Shown in pieces: positions 50,372 through 61,257 of a stretch of DNA of 64,000 bases. The DNA comes from Polytrichum commune (lineage: Eukaryota > Streptophyta > Polytrichopsida > Polytrichales > Polytrichaceae). Numbering within the stretch: position 1 is the stretch's first letter; every line of letters starts with the position of its first letter. Position numbers and translations under genes: made by a program. The stretch is from NCBI GenBank assembly GCA_950295325.1, contig OX485804.1:15066001-15130000 (forward strand). The letters are read 5' to 3'. The notes beneath the pieces are model-generated. The model saw only the letters and a program-made list of their open reading frames with translations. It made no database searches and had not been told where the DNA came from.

Positions 50372-50985
50372 CACGACGGGCAGGGCTAGCTCTGGAGTAG
50401 GGCCACAGATGTGATGACGAAGTGTGAGCAGTCAGCAAAACTGAGACCAGAAGAATTAATAGCCCTGGATCCAGTTCGTGTATATTGATCAATTCATAAA
50501 CGATTGCTGCCTGCCCTACTACCTCCACAATTGAACCTCGGAGGTTGACGCAGATTCACTCCATCCCTCGCGATGGTAGGGCTAGCTCTGGAGTAATGGA
50601 CCACCACCACGCATGTGATGACGGAGTGAGAGTAGACAGAAAATTGAAACCAGAAGGATTATTAGCCCCGGATCAAGTTTGTGTTTATCGATCAATTCAA
50701 CGATTTCTGCTAGTAACCTGCCCAGTTACTACACAATTGAACCTCGGAGGTTGAAGTTGCAGATACACTTCCATCCATCACGGTGGCAGGGCTAGCTCTG
50801 GACTAATATTATTGGACCACCACACATGTGGTGACGGAGTGAAGACAGAAATTGCAAACCAGAATTAGCCCTGGATCATCAAGTTCGTGTATATTGATCA
50901 ATTCATCAAAAATTGCTGCTAGTAACCTGCCCTATTACTACACAATTGAACCTCGGAGGATTGAAGTTGCAGATTCTGCACACAA
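50345..50985. repeat. Triplicated 5' region of the WRKY gene
   Basis: Three ~200-bp units read, on the plus strand, CATCACGACGGGCAGGGC-, GGGCTAGCTCTGGA-, GTGATGACG- and AATTGAACCTCGGAGG-like blocks. The first unit contains the WRKY start codon (ATG at 50371). The other two lie upstream of it in the transcript direction and contain counterparts of that ATG. Confidence 0.88.
50710..50778 (-). CDS. Possible upstream ORF in WRKY 5' leader
   Basis: An ATG in the third repeat unit, at the place equivalent to the main start (GTG-ATG-GAT-GGA context kept), opens 22 codons (MDGSVSATSTSEVQ...) before a stop. It is translated only if transcription starts upstream of 50778, which the sequence does not show. 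The middle unit's equivalent ATG reads ATG-GAG-TGA. Confidence 0.35.
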   Translation of the reverse strand: MDGSVSATSTSEVQLCSNWAGY

Positions 50986-51171
50986 CCTTGGAGAGGTTGA
51001 TGTCGGGAACAGGGTGAATTGCGTCAGTTCGCTAGTCACGATGCGACTGGGAAATGGCGAAGACAAGTTCAACGTTCTTGCTTATTCAACTCGACTCCAC
51101 CTCGCCTCTGTCTCTGTCTCTCCACTTGCAACGACCTTCAAACGATCACTGGAGACTTGATGTTCCTGGGC

Positions 51172-51213
51172 AGAGAGAGAGAGAGAGAGCAGAGAGAGAG
51201 AGAGAGAGAGAGA
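51172..51213 (-). repeat. GA/CT microsatellite upstream of WRKY
   Basis: An almost pure GA run with one C interruption. In transcript orientation it is a CT tract, a frequent feature of plant promoters and 5' leaders. Confidence 0.85.
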
Positions 51214-51219
51214 TCTAGG

Positions 51220-52876
51220 TACTAATTCCGAGCAATACGCGAAGGCTTATTGAATTCAGTCTAATTCCGGGCAAAAGGTGAAGGGTTTAGTTTTTCGATC
51301 GGAACTTGGGAATTAGTCATCCAAGGCGACTAATTTAGCAGCAGTACCGCTGCAACTAGGTACTAAGAAAATATACCACATGAACCAGCTGTGGACGCAT
51401 TTGATTGCGGGTTGGCCCTGTAACTCTTGGACATCCTAGACTCATTGCAGGAGATCAGCGAGGCATCCACGTACCACATAATCTCGGAATAGTTGTCGCA
51501 ATCCCCAAATTTTAACCAGCAGCAGTACTACTTTCAATTGTCGCGAAATGATCCTGCTAATATCCTCGGCAACGATATCGTCGCCCTTCACACTTCCAGG
51601 CTCACCGCCTTGTAATCCTTTTGGCTACTCACAAGTGCAGGCAATCTTCACAGCCTCGATCAGCACTAAACCCGTCCAATTGTCCTCTCTTAGCCACCCC
51701 CTCAAACTAATTCCCAATACAAACCAACCAAATGAAGGAGCTCCACGCTATATATTATTAGCCTGGACTACTCAAGGTATCTGAATCCTCCTTCCTGCCA
51801 CATGCACGAGTGTCCCGAGGTAATTTATCCTCTTTTGCCCCTCTCTGAAGATTAATTCCCAATACAAACCTACGGAATGAAGCTCTCCCGCAATTCCCCT
51901 GGACTAATACTTAAGGTATCTGATTCCTAATCCTAATATCTATCTGGTTCCTCGTCCTGCGAGCTCTGAATCCTTCTTTCTGCTGCGTCCGCAAGTATCC
52001 CGAGCCAAACCCTCTTCCTCTCCCTCCTCCACCACCAGCACCACCTTGCTTCCAGCCGACTGACAACACGGACACCATCATTGCTGTTGTTCGTTTCTTT
52101 ACTCTCCATTCATCCTTGGGAACCACCTGTGGAAAGTAGATTCCTAGAGCAATCAAACAAACAATCCTTGGGGAGCACGGAACGCGATATGGTACACCAC
52201 AGTGTTGATTATGATTATGATGATGGTTCGTCGTCACCTACATCCATGAGCTTCCAAACTGTCGAGACACTCCTGCCGCTCCCCTTATTTGTGTTCCTGC
52301 TGGTGATGGTGTGCCTCCAGCACCGGCTCGCTCCATGAAACCCGAAAGAGATCGCGAATCTGCCCAACCCAAGTGCAGCACGCGCTAAATTCCCGAATCC
52401 CACGCTATGTAGCTACCTCACGGTCGGACTCGTCAATCCCACCAAGCCAGCTCGAACCTTCCTCCTCCCTACCCGCCTGCCTGGGACGGGACTTTTCTCC
52501 AAGAGCGTAGCTTCATCACTAACCACGAGTGAGCCCCGCAGTTCCGGAGCGACGCAGCACCGAAAAGGATCGTGCTCAGGAAGCTGTGGCAGATCGATCG
52601 CATCGACGACCCAGCGAGCCCGGAACCCAGATCGACGGCCCAGCGCGGCCTTCTGCCCGCCCCGACGAGCCGGCTGGTGCTGGTCACGAGCTCCGTGCGT
52701 CGTGCGGAGACGGGCCCCGGGCTAGTGGGCCCTTTTACACATGCGGGTATTCGGAGGGTACTATCCGGGTATCCGGGGGTTATTAGGCGGGTATTTGGGT
52801 GTTATTAGGCGGGGTGGGACCGGGTGGTTGGGACAGCGGCCGCATGGCGTTGCGGGTGCCCTGTTCATTCCAGTGT
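51220..52876. other. WRKY upstream flank, GC-rich end, no gene recognised
   Basis: A diverged direct duplication covers about 51690-51790 and 51845-51935 (shared CCCAATACAAACC and AAGGTATCTGA-TCCT). From 52440 to 52860 the sequence is clearly GC-rich, which keeps several frames open on both strands; none shows a recognisable protein. It could include a noncoding first exon. Confidence 0.45.
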
Positions 52877-52939
52877 CTATAAGACGTGTCAAAATCCAAC
52901 ACATCAATAATTTGGACACCTATATTTGAGTGGTATGAG

Positions 52940-54045
52940 CAGTGCTCAAAATTGAAGCCCTCATATGAATTTCATTTTGAAGGGCTCTGAAATTTTAGCA
53001 TTGCAATTGAAGGGCATATCTAAATCTAGGACGTCAATGGAAAATTTTCAAAGAAATATAAAACTTACATTAAAATTATGCATGATTTGCATGGTACATG
53101 CTTCTAGTACAATGAAATAATGGAGAATCAACTATCTAACTCCACCTCTTGAAGTGACAATGCCCTACGCTTGTTGGTTACTGTAGCGATTTTCCAAGTG
53201 TCAAAAATGCCATTCCAATCCATGAATTCAACTCCCAAACTATTTAGGCTAACCCTCATCAATGCATCAAGTGTGTCAAGGTCTAGGCATGTTCTCCTTT
53301 CGCTCTTAACCCAATTCTGCTTTGAAAAACCACGCTCACAAACAACAGTGCTAGTAGGGATCACAAGTATGGCTTGCCATAGCGACATTAGGGTTGGCCA
53401 ATTAATCTTAAACTCTCAGTCACGGCCACAAAAAACCCAATCTTCATGCATACTTCGGTGTTGACAAGCTGAAGATAACATCTCCACAAATTCGAGCAAC
53501 TCTGCATTGGCTTGATGAACAAGAACAGAGCTCCACTTGAAATGTGTCACCAACCAGTTCAACCATTGGTCAGTTAAAGTGCCTCGATCCAATGCATCCA
53601 TGGGATAGTATTTTGGGCTGAAAAGCCTAGCCGCATTAAAAATGGGCAAGTCGGGGAAGCGATCATTTAGTGAGTCAATAACCTTTTGGACGTATAGTCT
53701 ACCAAGGGTGATGCAATCCTCCAACGAGCCCCCTACATCACACCCGGGCATAGAGTCATAGTGCAAAGTATGCACTTTCTCACAACCAAACCTATCAACA
53801 TACAATTCCCATCTGGACTAATTCCCATCTGAATATGAGATCTGGAGCCCAAAGTTAGACAGCCGGAGTTAAACGGCTACTTGAGATGATGAACAGTACT
53901 TGAAGGGCACTATTTATCCAGCACTTCAAGTGAAGGGAGCACTTAGACATGAGGATTATGTTTTGAAGGGTTGTTTTCCTTGAGGTATTTTTTGAAGTCC
54001 CAAAACCCATTTGAAGGGCACTGAAGACTTCAATTTTGAGCACTG
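52940..54045 (-). mobile_element. Non-autonomous hAT transposon with intact ends
   Basis: An 1,106-bp element with perfect 18-bp terminal inverted repeats CAGTGCTCAAAATTGAAG, flanked on both sides by the 8-bp duplication GGTATGAG (52932-52939 and 54046-54053). Eight-bp duplications and CAG-like termini are hAT hallmarks. GAAGGGC motifs repeat near both ends, as in subterminal transposase sites. Only the C-terminal part of a transposase remains inside. Confidence 0.93.
53128..53805 (-). pseudogene. hAT transposase C-terminal remnant, frameshifted
   Basis: The first frame (53805-53416) reads NAARLFSPKYYP; the second (53388-53128) reads IPTSTVVCERGFSKQNWVKS, the hAT dimerisation signature (Pro-x-Ser...Glu-Arg-x-Phe-Ser). 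The two are in different frames with a stop between them. The BED finger and most of the catalytic domain are absent. Confidence 0.8.
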
Positions 54046-54399
54046 GGTATGAGGTCCAGGTGTGGATCTAAAAACTGGTACCAGAAGGATCATGTGATTA
54101 AATAAGATTGGACTATATGTCCGAAATATGTTAAAACCATTCCAGGTTCAGTAAGTCATTGGTCAACATGATCAGGAGAACCTACATGACCACTTCATGA
54201 GCACGGAAATCTCCACTATAATACTAATGCAACAAAGTCTTCATACGATGTGAATGGGTATGAACATGTTTTGGATTTGCTAATTATCAGCTCACACTAA
54301 TTGCGTGTTTCATAACCTACGGAGAAGTGGACGGTGCTAAGAAGAGGGAAAGTGTCCATCGAAGGCGCGTCTGCCTCACTACACAGGTATGTGACACTC

Positions 54400-55925
54400 C
54401 TCTACTGTGGATGGGCATCTCCTTGTGCGGTCTTTATTTTTTACCTTGTTGGTTTGGGTTTTCTGTTCCTGGAGCATGACAAGGGGAGCCGTTTTGGAAC
54501 GACCACCCTTTGTCTGTTTGTACACCCAGCAGAGTATTGAAGGGTTGTTGCACGGGTCACAGGACATCACGGTGGCGGCTTGGCTTCCCTCCCCAGCCGC
54601 CCAGTGGCCCTGTGCTTTGGTTTGATAAGGAATGTGACCATATTGTGGGTACTTCTGAGGTACTTGCGAATCCACAGACAAATGTGGCCACCGGACCAGA
54701 CCGGACTGGCTCCGCAATTGTAATATGTGGATGGCAGTTGCAAATTGCAAAGATTGCCATTTTCAAGTTTCGGGATCCGAATTGAGATGAAAAAGTTTCA
54801 AACCTTGGACAACTAGCCAACTAATTCAATTGTTAGTTAACTACATTAAATATCATTAACCTTATGAAAGTAAGTAACGTTGAATGTAATCTCAAACACT
54901 AAATATCAACTATGGTAATATGTGGAAGTTACATGCACGAATTTTGTGTTAGTAAGGATATGAAACCAAAAAAAAAACAATGATAAAAGGAGAACGGAGG
55001 TGGCAGAATTGAAAATTAGTGTTGAGCAGGATAGGGTGGTAACAACACTGAATATAATCAAACACTAAATATCATATTTAGCGTAGTTGCCTTTCATAAC
55101 TAAAGTTGTTTGCGATTTGACCTGCCAAGAAATGTAGTTAACTACAGTTGTTTTAAATTCGGTTTGCCAAAAATCTAGCTAACTAAAGTTGAGCGTAGCA
55201 TGTTCATGGAGTTTTGTTGTAGTGTTGAAGTGTACTAGTGTGTTATTTGTGTTGGCGATGTACATGGAGGTTGTTCTAGAGCCTAGTACTGTGAGTGATC
55301 GTATGAAGGCATTTCTTGATGATCCTCAGTGGCCCGAGCATATTAAAGACCCTCAACTAAAGCAAATCAAGAGGCGAACTTCTTTGATTTTAAGAGAGAA
55401 CAAAGATTTTTTTGAATTTTTATTTTAGTTAACTATGGTTGTTCTTAAAATATAGTCTTAAATTATTATTTTGTTAATTATAGTTGTTCTTCAAATTAGT
55501 TTAAATTTTTCTAGTTAACTATAATTGTTCCCTAAAATGTATTGAAAAACATCTAGGTAACTATAGTTATTTTGGTAGTCGTTTGAGGTCTAAAAAGTTT
55601 GAAGGGGTCAAAATGTCGATTCCTTTTCTTGTTAACTGATCACATTATCTCTCTCAATTTTGTCAATTATTGAATTCATAGTGATTAGTATATCTCAAGT
55701 ACATAGCTCAATTTCATTGTAGCACATGTTTTTTTTGTATCCATTCCTAACTACAAGCCTTGCAATATAAGTACCACTCACATATAGGAGAGTGACCACT
55801 TGAGATACACATTTCTTAGAATCCATGGAACTTGTGGGGGCATTTCGGTCATTCCATTTTCTAAACGACACATGATATTGGGGGGTTTCATCGGCCATGT
55901 ATGTGTGATCTCCATGAGCGGTTGT
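54400..55925. other. No gene recognised; TAGTTAACTA-rich segment
   Basis: From about 55100 to 55590 the motif GTTAACTA(T/C)AGTTGTT recurs at irregular spacing, at least five times. It surrounds a short coding-like stretch at 55261-55425 listed separately. Confidence 0.45.
55261..55428 (+). pseudogene. Coding-like fragment of unknown origin
   Basis: The frame contains VSDRMKAFLDDPQWPEHIKD and ends at DFFEFLF-stop. The charged, helix-like composition looks like a real protein piece, but I do not recognise the family. It is enclosed by GTTAACTA-type repeats, which suggests sequence captured by a mobile element. Confidence 0.3.
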
Positions 55926-56182
55926 GGGACTTAAGGTAAGCGGGTGTTAAATGGTCAATTTAAGCTTTGCACCCACTTCTTGTAGGTTGCAAAACACACA
56001 ACTAGTGTGAGATCATTCCCAATTCCAATCATGCCTATAGTCACTTGTCTCATAATTTTCAAAGCTCGTGTGAATATTATGCTTTGGATCACAGTGAAGA
56101 TTCTTGGTGTGAATGAATGGTCATATAGCATCCTTCCCTCCTTCCCTCCTTTTCTATTTTTTGTTGATTGTTATTGAACCTA

Positions 56183-57757
56183 CAATGTCGAACAAAACTA
56201 AGTACATTGTACACAAATTCAACTTCAGCTCTCATTATAAACCGATTCAAATCATAAAACAATGTGATGAAATGATCAACGCAAGAGTCCAAGTAACCAA
56301 TTGCATAAATGTGAAACCAAAAAGTGAAAAGGATTTAGGGTTTTTAAAATAAGAAATGTCAAATTGGTTAGGGTTACAGTTTTTGTTTTTGTTCGCTGCC
56401 ACTCTTCCAACATTAACATCTTTGTGTGCATTGTGTAGTTAAGAATGTCATGAGGTTTCTTGTGCATTGTGTAGCCTTGGTTCCACAGTATGTGAGGTAC
56501 AATTTGTAGAATTGTTTGTAGTTGTATGCCTCCGTTGTTTCAAGAACAGAAACACCAAGCTTTGGTGCAACTTAGAAGCGGTGTTTCTACTCGCAAAGTT
56601 GTCACTTTAGTGGGCATGAACCAATCTCCTATAGTACATCTAAGGAAGGATGTAGGGGGCGAGATTGAGTGACAAAGAGGAGGGCGCCCAAAACTTCTTG
56701 TAGACCGAGAGAAAAGGCGTTGTGTCACTCTTGCTACTGAAGGTTGACTTGGAACTGCATCTACAACAACAAAACAATTTCGACATGAAACTGTAAATTC
56801 TTGTCTAACATCACTGTGAGGCGTGCTTTGAGAGAGGTTGCATTGGGTGCACACGTGCTGCAATGGAAGGCGTTTTTGAGTTGTAACCATGTTCTCGCAT
56901 GCTTGAGGTTTGCTCAAAGGTATGAGAATTGGACCATTGATGATTGGAAACACATGATTTTTGGTGACGAGACAAAGATAAATAGGTTCAACTCAGATGG
57001 TAGGTCATGGTGTTGGATTGGAGATGGAGAATGCATTGGACCTTAACATGTCCAACGGACCATAAAGCATGGTGGTGGGTCGGATGATTTTGGGATGCAT
57101 GACAACTTTTGGGCCGGGAGCATGGTATAGAATTGAAGGTAGGATGGATAAGCATCTCTACAAATTTATTTTTTGAAAATTTATTGTGGTCCACTACACG
57201 AAATTACAATTTGGATCCAGAAAGGTTGGTCTTTCAATAGGATAATGATCCCAAGCATATGGGCAAGATCGTGCAGGAATGGTTGGCATCATAACTATTT
57301 CAACTCCTTCAATGGCCTACACAATCTCTAGATTTGAAGCCCATTAAACACTTTTGGACACTTCTCAAACGGCACTTGAATGAATTTATGACACCTCCAA
57401 GAGGTATCCAATAATTGTGGGAGCGTATGTGTTCAATATCCCAATTTTAGTGATCAGGATTGCATAGCACTTGAAGACAACATGCCACAAAGAATTGATG
57501 TTGTATTAAAGAGTAGGGGTTAGTGGACCAATTACTAAAAAAATTGTAGGCAACTTGAACAAAATTGAGTATTTGTATATCGTTTCTCATTTGGCTTTGC
57601 AACATACTTTTCTTACTATCAATGTAATGTGACACATGTGCACAAGTTCGTGCAGTTTCGTATCCAATTTTCAAATTTGAAAAAAACATGTGAATTGTTC
57701 ATGGTTGTCTACTGAAGATGAGTTTGTTCAAAGTGTACTCAATACTGTTGGTCACTG
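56183..57757 (+). mobile_element. Tc1/mariner transposon, inactive
   Basis: The element is 1,575 bp, flanked by TA on both sides. Its ends are inverted repeats matching at about 31 of the outer 44 positions (CAATGTCGAACAAAACTAAG versus the complement CAGTGACCAACAGTATTGAG). Size, TA target and transposase remains identify the superfamily. Confidence 0.9.
56660..57420 (+). pseudogene. Tc1/mariner transposase, broken
   Basis: Readable pieces in order are RGGRPKLLVDREKRR (second helix-turn-helix region), WTIDDWKHMIFGDETKIN (first catalytic Asp), a frame-shifted FGPGAWYRIEGRMDKH, DNDPKHMGKIVQEWL (second Asp) and LQWPTQSLDLKPIKHFW. The last segment has Lys where the family has Glu or Asp. Several in-frame stops and at least one frameshift make it non-functional. 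Confidence 0.85.
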
Positions 57758-57905
57758 TACATTGGTCACCATATTTTGAGCACATTCTCCAATCTCTTTC
57801 AAACACATGTCTTTTTGGTGTGCGCTCTTACATCCACATCCAACCACAAACCGTTTAATATACACAGTTGTCCGACTTTAGAGAAAAGTAACCGTGAAAG
57901 ACTCA

Positions 57906-58150
57906 TCAAAATATGCTAACTATACTACATTCAACAGTCAACGTAATTGGGAGGACCTATATGAGCATGAGAATCTTCACTTTGATCTTGAATAAGACAA
58001 TCATGCGATCTCCAATTTCTCTCAAGCACATGGCTACGGACATGATTTAGATTTGCTAATCATCATGCACTAACTCCGTGTTTCATATCCTACCCGAAAG
58101 TGGGTCCAGAGAGCTTGTGAATAACACACATCCGTCTACATTACCTGACC
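57906..58150 (+). repeat. R1 repeat, 5'-truncated, plus orientation
   Basis: It abuts the previous minus copy head to head: CAAAATATGCTAACTAT, TTGGGAGGACCTATATGA, CGTGTTTCATATCCTACC. Together they form an inverted R1 pair. Confidence 0.75.
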
Positions 58151-58399
58151 TTGTTAGTTGGGTTCTTCTTACAGAAAAGCACACAGCCCACGAGGGAGGG
58201 AAGGGAGGCAGGGGCTGGGGCCGGGGCATGCCCAGGGTTTATTTCATGCAGGGCTTTACTCTACCTTGAAATGGAGCCTGGCCATGCAAGGCTCATTTGT
58301 TGAGGAGCTAAGAAAGGCAATGCTTTATAAGTTTACCGCCAAGAGAAGCACCGCCACATTCTCTTTACCACTCGGTGATGGGCTGGGCAGGGCGTAACT

Positions 58400-59222
58400 T
58401 GTGAACCATCTACCAATGGTAGAGTGTGTGCGTTGAAGGCCATTTTTTTCCCCTCCTAGGGATCATTGAGGAAGGACGATGTAGAGCATCGTTGACGTTG
58501 AGTCGCTTTGCAAGGATTTTGTATGTGGACTGGCCATTCTACATGTTTTTGTCTTTCAAGTTTCTAAAAATATATGTATGAGAACAAAGATCTTGCAACT
58601 TTGAAAAGATTCAAGCGTTGTGAAGTATTAGTGTTTATGCAAGGGGAACTACACTAAATATGATATTCAGTGTTGCCAATTCTAATCGTCTTGCTCAATG
58701 CTAGTTGTAAACCGCGGTGTAGTGTCACCCACACTAAATGTTAACCCAACATTATTTGTCATTGATTCTACCAATGGTAGAGTGCGTGCGATGAAGTGCA
58801 TTTTTTCCCCTCCTAGGGATCATTGAGGAAGGACGTTGTAGAGCAATTTTGAAAAGATTTTTTATTTTCATTTCTTTGATGAGATAAAAGGCCGACATGC
58901 CAGTGCCAAAGTACATGAGGAAATTAACCACGTGAAAAATTTTCCGTCAAGTAGAGAGAAAATTTTACAACCAGGAATCGAGCCGCCAACCTCTTCCTTG
59001 ATATTTGGGTATCTCTCCACCATCATCCGGTAGTTTAGGGTCAACTCGGACCAAACTTTGAAAAGATTCAAGGGCTATAAAGTATTAGCGTTTATGCAAG
59101 GGGAACTACACTAAATATGATATTTAGTGTCACCAATTCTAATCGTCTTGCTCAATACTAGTTGTAAACCGTGGTGTAGTGTCACCCACACTAAATATTA
59201 ACCCAACATTATTTGTTATTGG
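58400..59222 (+). repeat. Tandem duplication, second copy carrying a SINE
   Basis: Copy 1 (about 58400-58765) and copy 2 (58766-59222) share CCTCCTAGGGATCATTGAGG, TATGCAAGGGGAACTACACT and AACCCAACATTATTTGT. Copy 2 has an extra 209 bp made of the SINE and its target duplication. Confidence 0.88.
58860..59056 (-). mobile_element. Probable tRNA-derived SINE
   Basis: A 197-bp insertion flanked by TTTGAAAAGATT on both sides (58848-58859 and 59057-59068). On the minus strand it ends in an A-rich tail (T-rich TTTATTTTCATTTC on plus) next to the duplication. Its head contains GGCTCGATTCC, close to the RNA polymerase III B box GGTTCGANTCC. I could not place an A box with confidence. Confidence 0.75.
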
Positions 59223-59961
59223 TTTTTTTTGGGGGGGGGGTTGGGGGGGAGTATAGATTCTACAGTGTTGCAATTACTGTCACTTACCATGTATTTTTTC
59301 ATCCAATTTCAATCATCTATTACATTATTTCATCACAAGTTGTTGACAAGAGAAGGTAAGGTATTGGCCAATGGATGAACTCATCCATCATCCATGACAG
59401 TATTTGTTCACTCATTCATAAGTGTCATCTAAAATTTACCATAGTGACATTAAATACCATATGGCACTAAATATCAAATTCAGTGTACTGAAATCAAGGT
59501 TTTATTGATAGTGTATATTAGTGCTCATTAATAAATCTAATTGGTTAATTTTGATATATGCATGTGGAATTTTAAATTTGGAATCTGGAATCCATATACC
59601 TATTCGAGACATGGTCAAAATTCATTGACTTGGTGGTGGCGTGGGGTGGGGTGACTCTCATATTGAGCCTTGAGTGCTATGCTTAGGGGAGGTTGGGTTT
59701 TCAAAATGTTGCCCATAATGATAAGTCTATATTAGTTGTTTTACATGTATCATGGACGAGCAAACTTTTCATCTACCCTTAAGCCGACCTCCTACAAGCT
59801 CCAACCATGCATTGGAGGATCATACTCCTAACATTTAAAGTCAAATCATATGAGATTTTCATGAATCTTTGTTGGACCTCAAAGGAATGTGTTTTTCGAG
59901 AGAGGTGCCACCTTGTCCACTAGACGAGGCCATAAAATCGATTTTGTTAGGGAAAGAAGGT
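59223..59961. other. No gene recognised
   Basis: A G-rich run at about 59227-59248 and CACTAAATAT-type palindromic fragments near 59460, probably old MITE debris. Confidence 0.4.
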
Positions 59962-60330
59962 ATAGGGGACCTTAACAATCACTTTAAAATTTGCACCCAC
60001 TTCTTGTAGAATATAAAACCCACAATTAGTGCAAGATGGTAAGAAAATCCAAATTAGCGCGTAGCTACTAGCCATTTCCTCATAATTTTTGTAGCTCAAC
60101 TAAATAGTTTATTTGTTATCAAAATGAAGACCTTTGTTCTCGTTAAATAGTCATACATGCCCTGATACCTAATTATGTTGACTATTGAGCTAAAACAAAT
60201 TAACATATATTGAGCACATAGGACTTCCAATTTCTTCTAAACACATTAGTTTTTGATGCTTGTTATGAGATCCATACTCAACCACACACCACTCAATTGC
60301 AAGTGTCTACAATTTGGGTACTATTGGACT
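59962..60330 (-). repeat. R1 repeat, minus orientation
   Basis: GCACCCACTTCTTGTAG, AACCCACAATTAGTGCAAG and ACACACCACTCAATTGC are R1 landmarks. Confidence 0.75.
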
Positions 60331-60394
60331 ATAGGTATAGGATTGCACTTTTTTGAGGTTGAAAGGCTCGGGAGATTTGATTTTCAGCCATTCT

Positions 60395-61173
60395 CATATG
60401 GTAAGTAACCCTCAATTCGTTATTTATCTTATTCAAAAAACTTATTTTTTAAAGGTGTGTCATTAGGTATGGATTTAAGTATAGATAGGTGTTCAAAAGA
60501 GATTCGGTCCTACATAACATTACAAATGCAGGGTGTTGCACCCCTAGTACCATGAATCATGGGAGCATCATGCCCCCACTTATGTTGGGCCACCCATGTA
60601 AAATGAATAGGTTTCAACCTGAGTATTATACATTTTACAAGAGTGAACCAACAACTGGTACAGAAAATATGGGCTTGCTTGCTTCTTGCATTTCATATAT
60701 AATGCCAAATATATCAAAATATATAATTTTCTTGATGCCGGGGGTCCCTTTGCGATGGCGCACCTACATGAGAGGTTGACACCATGTACATGTAGTTGAA
60801 AAGTATCTCAAGCCTGCAAATTAGGGCATGGGAAAAACACCTACTACTAACCTCAACCCCCTTTGTGAAAAGGACCCACAAAAATAAGATTTGTAATGTT
60901 ATGTACATGCTTAAGACTTGTGAACCATTCTAAACTCAATAATCAACAAGATAATTGGGGGAACTTCTATATCAAATAATTCAAAAGAAAGAGAATCTTC
61001 AATTCGATAATGATAAGACATTCGTCAGAGCTTCGACAATTATGAAGAAAATGGCTAATAGATACACACTCGATTTGGGTTTGCTAGTCATCGTGCACCA
61101 ATCACATGTTTCATAAGACTCAGAGCAGTGGGTGCTTAGCTTAAAATGTCCATTCTAGACCCGCTTACCTTAG
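60395..61173 (+). repeat. R1 repeat split by a TA-flanked MITE
   Basis: The 5' part runs to AAGAGATTCGGTCCTA at 60512 and resumes at 60906 with CATGCTTAAGACTTGTGAAC, ending CGCTTACCT-TA. Confidence 0.85.
60513..60903. mobile_element. 391-bp MITE nested in R1
   Basis: Perfect 15-bp terminal inverted repeats CATAACATTACAAAT, flanked by TA (60511-60512 and 60904-60905). TA target and small size suggest a Stowaway/mariner-type MITE. No coding frame of interest. Confidence 0.9.
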
Positions 61174-61257
61174 ACGTGCATGTGACAACAATCTCATTAA
61201 AGCCTCAACATTACGATTTACTCCATTTTTGGAACCTTACTCCCCAGTCCGGATCTC

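Larger units (their letters stand above)
52877..54380 (+). repeat. R1 repeat split by a hAT element
   Basis: The R1 start lies at 52877-52939 (ACCTATATTTGAGTGGTATG) and the rest resumes at 54046 with GTCCAGGTGTGGATCTAAA. The two halves join cleanly once the hAT element and one copy of its target duplication are set aside. Confidence 0.88.
55932..57905 (-). repeat. R1 repeat split by a Tc1/mariner element
   Basis: TTA-AGGTAAGCGGG marks one end. The copy is interrupted after TTATTGAACC at 56180 and resumes with CATTGGTCACCATATTTTGA at 57760, running to GAAAAGTAACCGTG. The joined sequence follows other R1 copies without gap. Confidence 0.85.

Noticed and set aside
51911-52808. Overlapping open frames at 51.9-52.8 kb on both strands
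   Set aside because: They reflect high GC and stop-poor sequence. Composition (Arg, Gly, Pro rich) and lack of motifs argue against a gene.
54379-54820. Open frames at 54.4-54.8 kb
   Set aside because: Opposite-strand overlaps with no recognisable domain.
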